A DNA stretch of 64,000 bases, taken from positions 434,001-498,000 of the forward strand of contig NZ_BMMM01000001.1 in NCBI RefSeq assembly GCF_014645835.1, written 5' to 3'. The notes below the pieces were generated by a model. It was given only the letters and a program-made list of their open reading frames with translations, was not told the origin of the DNA and ran no database searches. Shown in pieces: positions 33,569-41,159 of this stretch. The translations under genes were made by a program, and so were the position numbers. Within the stretch, counting starts at the first letter, position 1. Each line of letters starts with the position of its first letter. Source of the DNA: Streptomyces albiflavescens. Its GTDB lineage: Bacteria > Actinomycetota > Actinomycetes > Streptomycetales > Streptomycetaceae.

Positions 33569-34705
33569 ATGGCCGGCGGCGCGGTGACGCTGTTCGTCTG
33601 CGGTGATGTGATGCTCGGACGCGGTGTCGATCAGATCCTGGCGCGGCCCGGTGATCCCGCCCTGCGGGAGGACTACGTCCGGGACGCCCGGTCGTACGTG
33701 CGCATGGCGGAGTCGGTCAACGGCCCGATCCCGGCCCCGGTCGATCCGTCCTGGCCGTGGGGTGACGCGCTGCGGCTGCTGGACGCTGCCGCCCCGGACG
33801 TCCGGATCGTGAATCTGGAGACGGCCGTGACGCGCGACGACGCGTTCGCGCCCGGCAAGGCCGTCCACTACCGCATGCACCCGGCGAACCTGCCCGCTCT
33901 CGCGGTGATCCGGCCCGATGTCTGCGTCCTGGCCAACAACCACGTCCTGGACTTCGGCCGCGCGGGCCTGGAGGAGACGCTGGACTCGCTGGCCCGTGCG
34001 GGCCTGCGGACGGCGGGCGCGGGGCGGAACGCCGCCGAGGCGTGGGCGACCGTGGCGGTCCCCGTCCCCACCGGCGGCCGCGTGCTGGTCCTCGCCCTCG
34101 GGATGCCGTCCAGCGGCATCCCGCCCGACTGGGCGGCAAGCGACGATCTGCCCGGTGTCGCCTACGTTCCCGACCTGTCGGCGGGCTCAGCCGCAGCGGT
34201 GGTCCGGCGCGTGCGGCAGGTGAAGCGGACGGGCGACATCGCGGTCGTGTCCGTGCACTGGGGGTCCAACTGGGGCTATCGCGTTCCCCGGGAACAGATC
34301 CGCTTCGCACACGCCCTGGTGGACGGCGGCGTCGACATCGTCCACGGGCACTCCTCCCACCACCCGCGCCCCCTGGAGGTGTACCGCGACCGGCTGATCC
34401 TCCATGGCTGCGGCGACTTCGTCGACGACTACGAGGGCATCTCCGGCTACGAGGAGTTCCGCGACGACCTCCGGATCGCCTACCTCGTCACGGTGGCGGC
34501 GGACACGGGCCGTCTGACCGGTCTGCGCACGGTGCCACTGCAGGCCCGGCGCATGCGGCTCGAGCCGGCGCCGGACGAGGACCGTGCCTGGCTGCGCGCC
34601 ACCCTCGACCGCATCAGCGACGGTGTGAGCATCACCCTGGAACCCGACGGCACGCTCTCGGCGGCACCTTCCACCACGCCACACGGCAAGGGAACCGGCC
34701 CGTGA
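33569..34705 (+). CDS. CapA-family metallophosphoesterase-like protein
   Basis: A 378-residue CapA (poly-gamma-glutamate capsule) family protein with a calcineurin-like fold. Visible motifs are LFVCGDVMLGRGVD (metal Asp), IVNLETAVT, VCVLANNHVLDFG, VVSVHWGSNW and VHGHSSHHPRPLEVY. It has no signal peptide or membrane anchor, unlike capsule-linked CapA, so a cytosolic phosphoesterase role is more likely than polymer export. No pgs/cap biosynthesis genes are nearby. It is divergent from rtcB with only ~130 bp between the start codons, sharing a promoter region. Confidence 0.85.
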   Translation: MAGGAVTLFVCGDVMLGRGVDQILARPGDPALREDYVRDARSYVRMAESVNGPIPAPVDPSWPWGDALRLLDAAAPDVRIVNLETAVTRDDAFAPGKAVHYRMHPANLPALAVIRPDVCVLANNHVLDFGRAGLEETLDSLARAGLRTAGAGRNAAEAWATVAVPVPTGGRVLVLALGMPSSGIPPDWAASDDLPGVAYVPDLSAGSAAAVVRRVRQVKRTGDIAVVSVHWGSNWGYRVPREQIRFAHALVDGGVDIVHGHSSHHPRPLEVYRDRLILHGCGDFVDDYEGISGYEEFRDDLRIAYLVTVAADTGRLTGLRTVPLQARRMRLEPAPDEDRAWLRATLDRISDGVSITLEPDGTLSAAPSTTPHGKGTGP

Positions 34706-34773
34706 ACCGGTGACCGCGGCTCACGCCGCCCGGTGTCCCCGTGTGCCGCCACCCAGGCGCGATACGCCCCCGC

Positions 34774-35418
34774 TCACCGGCCGCTGTCCAGCGCGTCGAG
34801 CACATCGTCGTCCGTCAACTGCTCGAAGTCCTGGTACCACTCGCCGACGGCCATGAACGAGCTCGGCCGGTACAGGCAGACCACGTCGTCGGCCTCCTCC
34901 CGCATCCGGTCGACCCCTCTCGGCGAGCCGACGGGTACGGCCAGGACCACGCGCCCGGGTGCCTGGCGACGTACGGCACGCAGCGCGGCGCGCGCCGTCG
35001 AACCGGTCGCCAGTCCGTCGTCGACGAGGATCACGGTCTTGCCGCGCAGCTGTGGGGCAGGCCGGCCCTGCCGGTAGCGCTCCTCGCGGCGACGCAGTTC
35101 CTCGCGTTCCCGAGCGACCACCCCTGCGAGGGATTCCTCGGTCAGCCCCAGCCGGTCAAGGGCCCGCTTGTCGAAGAGGGGAGGGTCGTCGCCCGCGATC
35201 GCTCCGATGCCGTACTCCTCCTGGAACGGCGCCCCGATCTTGCGTACGACGAACACGTCCAGCGGGGCTTCCAGCGCCCGCGCGACCTCCCGGGCGACCG
35301 CGACCCCGCCACGGGGCAGGGCGAGGACCACCGGATCGGGAAGGGTGCCCTTCTCCTGCAGGACGCGCAGGTGTTCCCCCAGCTCCCGCCCTGCCTGCCC
35401 GCGGTCACGGAACTGCAT
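34774..35418 (-). CDS. phosphoribosyltransferase-family protein
   Basis: A 214-residue type I phosphoribosyltransferase fold protein. The PRPP loop is VILVDDGLATGSTA near residue 130, and the start has LALPRGGVAVAREVA and FVVRKIGAP. The family is common in bacteria next to dienelactone-hydrolase-like genes. It is usually described only as a putative phosphoribosyltransferase with no defined base substrate. It converges with the CapA-like gene, 68 bp apart. A helical C-terminal part (WYQDFEQLTDDDVLDAL) matches the family. Confidence 0.88.
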   Translation of the reverse strand: MQFRDRGQAGRELGEHLRVLQEKGTLPDPVVLALPRGGVAVAREVARALEAPLDVFVVRKIGAPFQEEYGIGAIAGDDPPLFDKRALDRLGLTEESLAGVVAREREELRRREERYRQGRPAPQLRGKTVILVDDGLATGSTARAALRAVRRQAPGRVVLAVPVGSPRGVDRMREEADDVVCLYRPSSFMAVGEWYQDFEQLTDDDVLDALDSGR

Positions 35419-35645
35419 TGCCTCCGCTCCCTCGCATCACGGGGATGCCGGTCGGCACCGTTCTCCTCGTCCGTCGCGAGTACCCCATGCGGCACCCTTC
35501 ACACCATGTGCCGAGGGCCGCCCGTGACGGTGTCGACGCGGTCCGCGCCGGTTGCGCACAGCGGCTGGTCTTCACCTGGGGGCCCGATGGTGCACATGAC
35601 CGGCCGGGTCCGGTCGTCATGAGGACGAGAGCACTGGGCATCAGG

Positions 35646-35663
35646 GACGTGTCACGACACGTC
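35646..35663. promoter_or_regulatory. GACGTGTC inverted repeat
   Basis: GACGTGTC-AC-GACACGTC is a perfect 8-bp inverted repeat with 2-bp spacing, about 90 bp before the metallophosphoesterase start. It lies in an otherwise empty 333-bp gap between divergent genes (35419-35751). Its symmetry suits a dimeric regulator. No regulator gene is adjacent. Confidence 0.45.
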
Positions 35664-35751
35664 GGCGGCCGCAGGCAGATGTCGCGTTCCAGACCTGGGA
35701 ACGCCGTCGACACCACCGCCGCCGTTAACGGCGCGCGGGCATGCGGCAGAC

Positions 35752-37290
35752 ATGCGCTGCTGCCTCTCCGCTCCCCTCGCCGCCCTGTCGTCCCTGCCCA
35801 GTCCCTGCGAAATCCTCCGCTCCGGTGCCCTCCTCGCCCCCGCCCTGCTGCGGGCCGCTGCCGATGCCCTGCACGACCCGGTACGCCGCAACCGTCCCCG
35901 TCACCCGGACACCCTCGCTGCCGTCAATCTGGAACTGGTCACTCTCACCGAGGACGGCGCCGTCATCACCTGGTACACCGGAGTGCCCGGCACCGGGGAC
36001 GGTACGGGCCACATGCTCCCCGCGATCACGGAGGGTGAGGTCGTCTACGGCACCCATCCCGCCCGACTCAACCGCAGCGCGGCGGAGGACCGGCCCACCG
36101 CGCATCACCAGGTGGAGCTCACGGACCTGGAGCCGGGGCAGACCTACTACTACCGGGCCCAATCGCGGGGCGTGGCCGCGACGCCCACGCCGCTGCACCT
36201 GGTCCGCGGCAACGCCGTCGGCACCAACTTCCACGGTCTGGGCTCGAGCGGAGGTCCGTACTCCTTCACCACACCGCCGCCTCCGCCGGGGCGGCACCTG
36301 CTGTCGATCGCGCTCTGCAACGACCTGCACCTCGGGGAGACCACCGCGGGACTGATGGCGGGCGTACCCCTGATGCGCGGGGTGTCACAGGAGCCGGGGC
36401 GCGCGCCGTATCCGGAGGTCATGAGCCGGGCGCTGGTCGAGGAGGCCCGTCGGCGCGGAGCCGACCTGCTGCTGGCCGCGGGCGACATCTCGGCCGGTGG
36501 CTCGCCGCCGGACCTGGCCGAGGCCAAGCGGATCCTGGACGGTTTCGGCGCCCATGGCCGGGACTATTTCGTCGTCCGCGGGAACCACGACAGGCCTGGG
36601 CACAGCAACCACGGTTCCGTCGGGGACAGTTGCCAAGACGCCTTCCGGGAAGAGTTCCTCGGCGGCGAAGGTCCCGCGTACTTCGCCCGCGACCTCGGCG
36701 GTCTGCGTGTCGTCGGGCTGGACACCTACAGGAAGGACGGCAACGGCGCCGACTCCGGCGGACTCGGTGCCGAGCAACTGTCCTGGTTCCGGGGCCGGTT
36801 GAAGGAGCACAAGGACCAGCCCACTCTGGTGTTCGGCCACCATCCGCTGACCGTGCGGGACTCCGTGTTCCCCGTGACCGGCGGACAGCGTCTCGACCGC
36901 CGCGAGGCCCGCTCCGTCCTCGACGCCTATGCCGGGGCACCCGGCGTCTTCCTCTACCACGCCGGCCACACCCACCGCAACAAGCGCACGGTCCTGGCGC
37001 AGGCCCCGCACGTCACGATGCAGGAGGTCGGCGCCGCCAAGGAATATCCCGGCGGCTTCTGCCTGCTCCGGATCCACTCCGGTGGATTCGCTCTCAACCA
37101 CTTCAAGTCCAGCGGCGTCCCGGCCCGCGAATGGGGCGAGCGCACCCGCCGGGTGGCGGCGGGGCTGTGGCCGCACCACGCCCTCGGCCGCTCGGTCGGC
37201 GACCGCAACAGCGTGAGCGCGCACGATCTGTCCGGCATCGCCCGCCCGGCCGAGCAGGGCCTCGCGTGTTCGCCGGTCGGTCGACCCTGA
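35752..37290 (+). CDS. purple-acid-phosphatase-like metallophosphoesterase
   Basis: A 512-residue protein with an N-terminal fibronectin-like purple-acid-phosphatase domain (VNLELVTLTEDGAVITWYTG ... LEPGQTYYYRAQS, about 58-180) and a C-terminal calcineurin-like phosphoesterase domain. Metal-site motifs run in the expected order: CNDLHLGE, LAAGDISAGG, VRGNHDRPGH, VFGHHPL and HAGHTHRNKR. The family hydrolyses phosphomonoesters or diesters; the substrate is not predictable. The start is uncertain because no good ribosome site precedes 35752, and no clean signal peptide is visible although relatives are often exported. A strong terminator hairpin begins right after the stop. Confidence 0.85.
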   Translation: MRCCLSAPLAALSSLPSPCEILRSGALLAPALLRAAADALHDPVRRNRPRHPDTLAAVNLELVTLTEDGAVITWYTGVPGTGDGTGHMLPAITEGEVVYGTHPARLNRSAAEDRPTAHHQVELTDLEPGQTYYYRAQSRGVAATPTPLHLVRGNAVGTNFHGLGSSGGPYSFTTPPPPPGRHLLSIALCNDLHLGETTAGLMAGVPLMRGVSQEPGRAPYPEVMSRALVEEARRRGADLLLAAGDISAGGSPPDLAEAKRILDGFGAHGRDYFVVRGNHDRPGHSNHGSVGDSCQDAFREEFLGGEGPAYFARDLGGLRVVGLDTYRKDGNGADSGGLGAEQLSWFRGRLKEHKDQPTLVFGHHPLTVRDSVFPVTGGQRLDRREARSVLDAYAGAPGVFLYHAGHTHRNKRTVLAQAPHVTMQEVGAAKEYPGGFCLLRIHSGGFALNHFKSSGVPAREWGERTRRVAAGLWPHHALGRSVGDRNSVSAHDLSGIARPAEQGLACSPVGRP

Positions 37291-37330
37291 CCGGGTGTGG
37301 GACGCCGTCCAAGCGGCGCCGCACACCCGG
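37291..37330. terminator. hairpin terminator after metallophosphoesterase
   Basis: CCGGGTGTG (37291-37299) pairs with CACACCCGG (37322-37330), with an inner GACGCCG/CGGCGCC arm. It starts at the base after the stop codon and faces the convergent phospholipase gene, so it may act in both directions. Confidence 0.75.
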
Positions 37331-37443
37331 CGGGGGCTTGCTTCGTACCGATGAGTCGTACGGGAGTGCGGGGGGGCCTGCCGCCGGGAGCGCGGCCGGT
37401 CGCCGTTCCCGCTCAGCCGCTCACCCGCTCGACCGACGATCCC

Positions 37444-37896
37444 TCAGCCGAAGGCCTTGACGGCTTGGTAATACGTCCACGCCGTACCGTCGCAGGCACT
37501 CTTCGTCGCGCCGCTGTAGTTGGCGCAGACGCGCTTGAGGTCCTCGTACAAGGCACTGTCGAGGCGGGCCTTGTTGGCGCTGAAGGAGCCCGCCGCCTTG
37601 TAGTTGCGGTAGCCGAAGTCGTGACGGGCACAGGAGATGGCGAAGGGGAACCCGAACGGGTTGTCCGGCGAGGAGGAGCAGTAGTCGGTGGACCAGTCGA
37701 ACTCGTACGTGGACCAGGCAGCCTGGTTCGCGCGGGCGGCGGCCCAGAGGTTGTAGCTCGACGCGCTGGTCTGGGTCCAGCTCGAGAGGACCTGGGGCTT
37801 GTCGGCGGGAACGGCGTCGGCGGCTGTGGCGGTGGCGGCGACGGTGATGAGCGCCAGGGTCGAGGCGGCAAGAGCGGTGGCGAGTCTGCGGTGCAT
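37444..37896 (-). CDS. secreted phospholipase A2 (prokaryotic PLA2 family)
   Basis: A 150-residue exported phospholipase A2 of the small Streptomyces type. The ATG at 37896 has GGAGGT 6 bases upstream and opens a signal peptide (MHRRLATALAASTLALI ... ADA). The mature part has the catalytic helix ISCARHDFGYRNYK with the His-Asp pair, and cysteines for two disulfides (DYCSSSPDNPFGF / ISCARHD, RVCANYSG / SACDGTAW). Length and pattern match the characterised S. violaceoruber enzyme family. It hydrolyses the sn-2 acyl bond of phospholipids, calcium-dependently in known members, outside the cell. Confidence 0.93.
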   Translation of the reverse strand: MHRRLATALAASTLALITVAATATAADAVPADKPQVLSSWTQTSASSYNLWAAARANQAAWSTYEFDWSTDYCSSSPDNPFGFPFAISCARHDFGYRNYKAAGSFSANKARLDSALYEDLKRVCANYSGATKSACDGTAWTYYQAVKAFG

Positions 37897-37991
37897 CCCA
37901 CACCTCCATGAGGCTGCGAACCGTCCGTCGGACCGCAGGTTCATGACAAGATGATCGGCACCTCGACAACTGCTTCACACCGCTTGTGTCC

Positions 37992-38004
37992 TAATGGTCC
38001 ATTA
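37992..38004. promoter_or_regulatory. TAATGG palindrome upstream of phospholipase gene
   Basis: TAATGG-T-CCATTA is a perfect palindrome in a locally AT-rich stretch, about 97 bp before the phospholipase start. It may be an operator for that gene; a matching -35/-10 pair could not be fixed. Confidence 0.4.
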
Positions 38005-38086
38005 ACTCTTGGGTATGCCAGGAGATTTGAGACATCGGCCTCGCGACCCCGGCCCGGCAGCCGGGTCGGCGCCGACCGCGGGGCGG

Positions 38087-38182
38087 CGCCATTCACGGGT
38101 ACGGCTGTGGCGCCATTCACGGGTACGGCTGCGGTGGCATTCGCGGGTACGGCTGTGGCGCCATTCGCGGGTTCGGCTGCGG
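38087..38182 (+). repeat. four tandem 24-bp repeats
   Basis: Four head-to-tail 24-bp units (38087, 38111, 38135, 38159) of the type CGCCATTCACGGGTACGGCT plus four bases, with scattered changes (CGCC/TGGC, CAC/CGC, TAC/TTC). They sit in the 690-bp gap between the phospholipase and flavoprotein genes. A plus-strand frame reads them as an Ala/Gly/Thr repeat, but no start signal or conserved domain supports a gene. The remainder of 37897-38590 shows nothing else clear. Confidence 0.85.
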
Positions 38183-38590
38183 TGGCAGACGCAGCAGCCG
38201 ACGCCACAGTTCACTCCGCACGGGGACCGAGGGACGCCGCGCGTGGAACGCGGGGCAGACACCCTTCTCCGCGACGTGACACGTAACATCCGCCCCCGGG
38301 CGGGGCCGACCGCACAGCGCCGCGCGGCATCCGGTCCGCGGACGCCCTTCCCGTTGCGCTACGACGGATCGGGCGGCCTCGCGGGGCCACCGACGGTGAC
38401 CTCACCACCGAGGCCACCGACACGCACCGCCGAGCGACAATGCGCCACGGCCCATAGGCTGGCATCAGGTCGCAGCGCGGCGCGATCCGCCGACGCTCCC
38501 CTTCGTGCGTGTCGCCGCCCCCCGCGGCACGTGCTTTCACCACATTCCGCATACCGTCGCATCGGCGGACTGGCGATTGGGGAGGTTCTC

Positions 38591-40066
38591 ATGACTGCAG
38601 CCGTGGACCCGGACCGCTCGGAATGGGATGTCATCGTGCTCGGCGGCGCGGCCGCGGGTGAGAATGCCGCCCAGTACGCCAGCCAGTTCTCCGGCCTGTC
38701 CTCGGTGCTCGTGGAGAACAGTCTGCTCGGCGGCGAGTGCTCGTACTGGGCCTGCATGCCCAGCAAGGCGTTGCTCCGGCCGGTGGAGGTGGTGGACGCG
38801 GCCGCCCATCTGTCAGGAATCTCGACACGGCTGGACCCCGCCGAGGTACTCGCCCGGCGCGACCGTGTGATCAACGGGCTGGACGACACCTCTCAGGTGA
38901 CATGGGCTCTGAACAACGCGATCGACGTGGTGCGCGGCCATGGGCGACTGGCCGGTGAACGCACGATCGCGGTGAGCCGGGCAGACGGTTCGACCAGGAC
39001 CCTGACGGCCAGGCATGCCGTGGTCATCGACACCGGTTCCTGCCCAGCCGTACCGGATGTTCCGGGATTGCGTGAGGCACTGCCGTGGACCTCACGTGAT
39101 GTGACCACGATGCGTGAAGTGCCGCGTCGGGTGGTCATCCTGGGCGGCGGTGTGGTCGCCTGCGAGGCCGCGACCTGGCTGCGTGGGCTGGGAGCCGCCG
39201 AGGTGACGATCGTCCATCGTGGCGAGCGGCTGCTCGCCCGGAACGAACCGTTCGCGGGGGCGCTCGTCGGTGCGGAGCTGAAGGAGGAAGGTGTGCGGCT
39301 GCAGACCGGACGCAGCATGTCCCATGTGCAGCGGTCCGACGCCCGTGACACGGGCCAGGGCCACGTACACGGCGGTGAGGTGCGGGTGACCCTCGACGAC
39401 GGCACGGTCATCGTGGCCGACGAGGTCGTCGTGGCCACCGGGCGTACCCCCAACACCGACGACATCGGCTTGGAAACCATCGGCCTGTCCCCCGGTGGGT
39501 ACCTCGACGTCGACGACCACCAGTGCGTGCGGGGGGCGACGGGCACCTGGCTGTACGCCATCGGCGACGTGTGCGGCCGTGCGCTCCTCACCCACATGGG
39601 CAAATACCAGGCGCGTATCGCCGGAGAGGTCATCGCGGCGCGAGCCGACGGTTCGGCCGACCTGCCGTCGGCCGCGGCAGGTCACATCGGGCTGCCCCAA
39701 GTCATCTTCACCACCCCCGAGGTCGGCAGCGCGGGCTCGACCGAGCAGCAGGCGCGCGAGGCGGGGATCGATGTCGAGGTCGTCGAGTACGACCTCGGCG
39801 CGCTCGCCGGAACCTACGTCATGCGCGCCGACTACCGCGGCCGGGCCAAACTGGTGATCGACCGAGCCAACGATCTGGTGGTGGGGGCGACGTTCGTCGG
39901 CGCCGGCATCGCCGAGCTCGTGCACTCGGCGACGACGGCGATCGTGGGACGCGTCCCCCTGTCCACCCTGTGGCATGTCGTGCCCAGCTATCCCACAGCC
40001 AGCGAGATCTGGCTCCGCCTCCTGGAGACGGTGCGCTCGCAGCGCCATGCGGCAAACGGCGGGTGA
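38591..40066 (+). CDS. pyridine nucleotide-disulfide oxidoreductase family flavoprotein
   Basis: A 491-residue dihydrolipoamide dehydrogenase / mercuric reductase type flavoprotein. The FAD fold starts VIVLGGAAAGENAA. The redox disulfide is GGECSYWACMPSKALL (Cys-x4-Cys). The NAD(P) fold is VVILGGGVVACEAATWL, the second FAD motif LYAIGDVCGRALLTH, and the C-terminal dimer-face region WHVVPSYPTASE keeps a His. The ATG at 38591 has GGAGG 6 bases upstream; the open frame before it crosses the tandem repeats and is not coding. No lipoyl or mercury-resistance genes are nearby, so the substrate disulfide is unknown. Confidence 0.88.
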   Translation: MTAAVDPDRSEWDVIVLGGAAAGENAAQYASQFSGLSSVLVENSLLGGECSYWACMPSKALLRPVEVVDAAAHLSGISTRLDPAEVLARRDRVINGLDDTSQVTWALNNAIDVVRGHGRLAGERTIAVSRADGSTRTLTARHAVVIDTGSCPAVPDVPGLREALPWTSRDVTTMREVPRRVVILGGGVVACEAATWLRGLGAAEVTIVHRGERLLARNEPFAGALVGAELKEEGVRLQTGRSMSHVQRSDARDTGQGHVHGGEVRVTLDDGTVIVADEVVVATGRTPNTDDIGLETIGLSPGGYLDVDDHQCVRGATGTWLYAIGDVCGRALLTHMGKYQARIAGEVIAARADGSADLPSAAAGHIGLPQVIFTTPEVGSAGSTEQQAREAGIDVEVVEYDLGALAGTYVMRADYRGRAKLVIDRANDLVVGATFVGAGIAELVHSATTAIVGRVPLSTLWHVVPSYPTASEIWLRLLETVRSQRHAANGG

Positions 40067-40185
40067 AACGCCGGTCGTCCGAAAGAGTCACTCCCGTACC
40101 TCGGGCCTCCGGCATCGGCAGTAGGCGCCGGTCTCGCAGGAAGTGCCAGTGGGACGAGTGCCTGACCAAGTGACGGAAACGGCAG

Positions 40186-40213
40186 TTGCGAGAACGGACG
40201 GATCACCTACTAT
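40186..40213 (+). promoter_or_regulatory. promoter of secreted protein gene
   Basis: TTGCGA (40186-40191), a 16-bp spacer and TACTAT (40208-40213) form a good housekeeping-type promoter. It would give a leader of about 53 nucleotides before the ATG at 40273. Confidence 0.5.
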
Positions 40214-40272
40214 TCGATCGGTTTCGACTCCTGCCCAGTTTTCGGGCGAACAACTCTTCTCTACGGGGACAT

Positions 40273-41061
40273 ATGTTCATACGTTCTGGCGCTGCCGCCC
40301 TGTCGGGCGCGCTGGCCCTGTCCGCCCTCGCCGTGACGACCGCCGACGCCGACGACGGTTCAGGGAACATCCAGGTCACCCAGGTCGTCGTCAACGACGG
40401 CAAGTCGGTCGTGGTCGGCGCCATCACGAAGAAGACGATCACGCTCAGCATCACCGTCAGTGACAACTCGGGGATCAAAGACGCCTACGGATGGCTCTAC
40501 CACGGCTCGATCGACAACCCCGACGGCTTTGCGGGGCCCGGTTCCGAGGCGCCGCTGACCTGCACCCCTGTTCCCGGCAGCGTCACCGCCTCCACCTGCA
40601 CCGCCAGCATCACCATCGACCCCAATGCGGCCCTCATCAACGCCAACGCCGGTACCTGGCACGTCTGGACTTCGGTGGACGCGAACGACTTCGACTTCGT
40701 CCAGAAGGACAGCGCGGGCACCTTCGTGATGAAGCGTGCCGCCAAGCTGACCGCAGATGCCTCCCCGGAGCCGGTGGCCGCGGGCACGACCATCACCATC
40801 AAGGGCGCCCTGACCCGCGCCAACTGGGGCAGCGGCGGCACCTACGGCGGCTACGCGGGCCATTCGGTGAAGCTGCAGTTCCGCAAGGCCGGCACCACTG
40901 CCTACACCACCGTGAAGACGGTCACCAGCGGTGTCGGCGGCGCTGTGAACGCCACCGCGACCGCCTCCGTGGACGGCTACTGGCGCTGGAGCTTCGCCGG
41001 AACCAGCACGACGGGATCGGCCAACGCCACTGGTGACTACGTCGACGTGACCGCGAAGTGA
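40273..41061 (+). CDS. secreted beta-rich protein of unknown function
   Basis: A 262-residue exported protein. The ATG at 40273 is preceded by GGGGA and opens a short signal peptide (MFIRSGAAALSGALALSALA, cleavage near ADA/DD). The mature protein is Thr/Val-rich with a regular beta-strand pattern and looks like two Ig-like domains: residues ~30-155 and a bacterial Ig-type repeat (~158-262, ADASPEPVAAGTTITIKGAL ... YWRWSFAGTSTTGSANATG). The second half is the kind of repeat seen in Streptomyces secreted proteins. No catalytic motif or anchor is visible. A perfect palindromic terminator follows. Confidence 0.8.
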   Translation: MFIRSGAAALSGALALSALAVTTADADDGSGNIQVTQVVVNDGKSVVVGAITKKTITLSITVSDNSGIKDAYGWLYHGSIDNPDGFAGPGSEAPLTCTPVPGSVTASTCTASITIDPNAALINANAGTWHVWTSVDANDFDFVQKDSAGTFVMKRAAKLTADASPEPVAAGTTITIKGALTRANWGSGGTYGGYAGHSVKLQFRKAGTTAYTTVKTVTSGVGGAVNATATASVDGYWRWSFAGTSTTGSANATGDYVDVTAK

Positions 41062-41075
41062 CGCCGTACCGGGTC

Positions 41076-41111
41076 ACCGGAGCCCGCCCCGTCGACGGGG
41101 CGGGCTCCGGT
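41076..41111. terminator. 36-nt perfect palindrome terminator
   Basis: The 36 bases are a perfect inverted repeat (arms 41076-41093 and 41094-41111, beginning ACCGGAGCCC). It lies between the secreted-protein stop and the convergent DUF1996 gene and should terminate both. Confidence 0.85.
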
Positions 41112-41159
41112 CATCGCAGTCGGTCGGCCTGAAACTCCCGGGCACCGAGGGGAGTTACC

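Noticed and set aside
38087..38182. CRISPR-like array
   Set aside because: The 24-bp units are directly adjacent with no unique spacers, and no cas genes are present.
37951..38286. Possible Ala/Thr-rich small protein across the 24-bp repeats
   Set aside because: No ribosome site, and composition comes entirely from the tandem repeat; reported as a repeat instead.
38009..38590. N-terminal extension of the flavoprotein through the repeat region
   Set aside because: The extension is Arg-rich noise, and a strong GGAGG site precedes the ATG at 38591 where the FAD fold begins.
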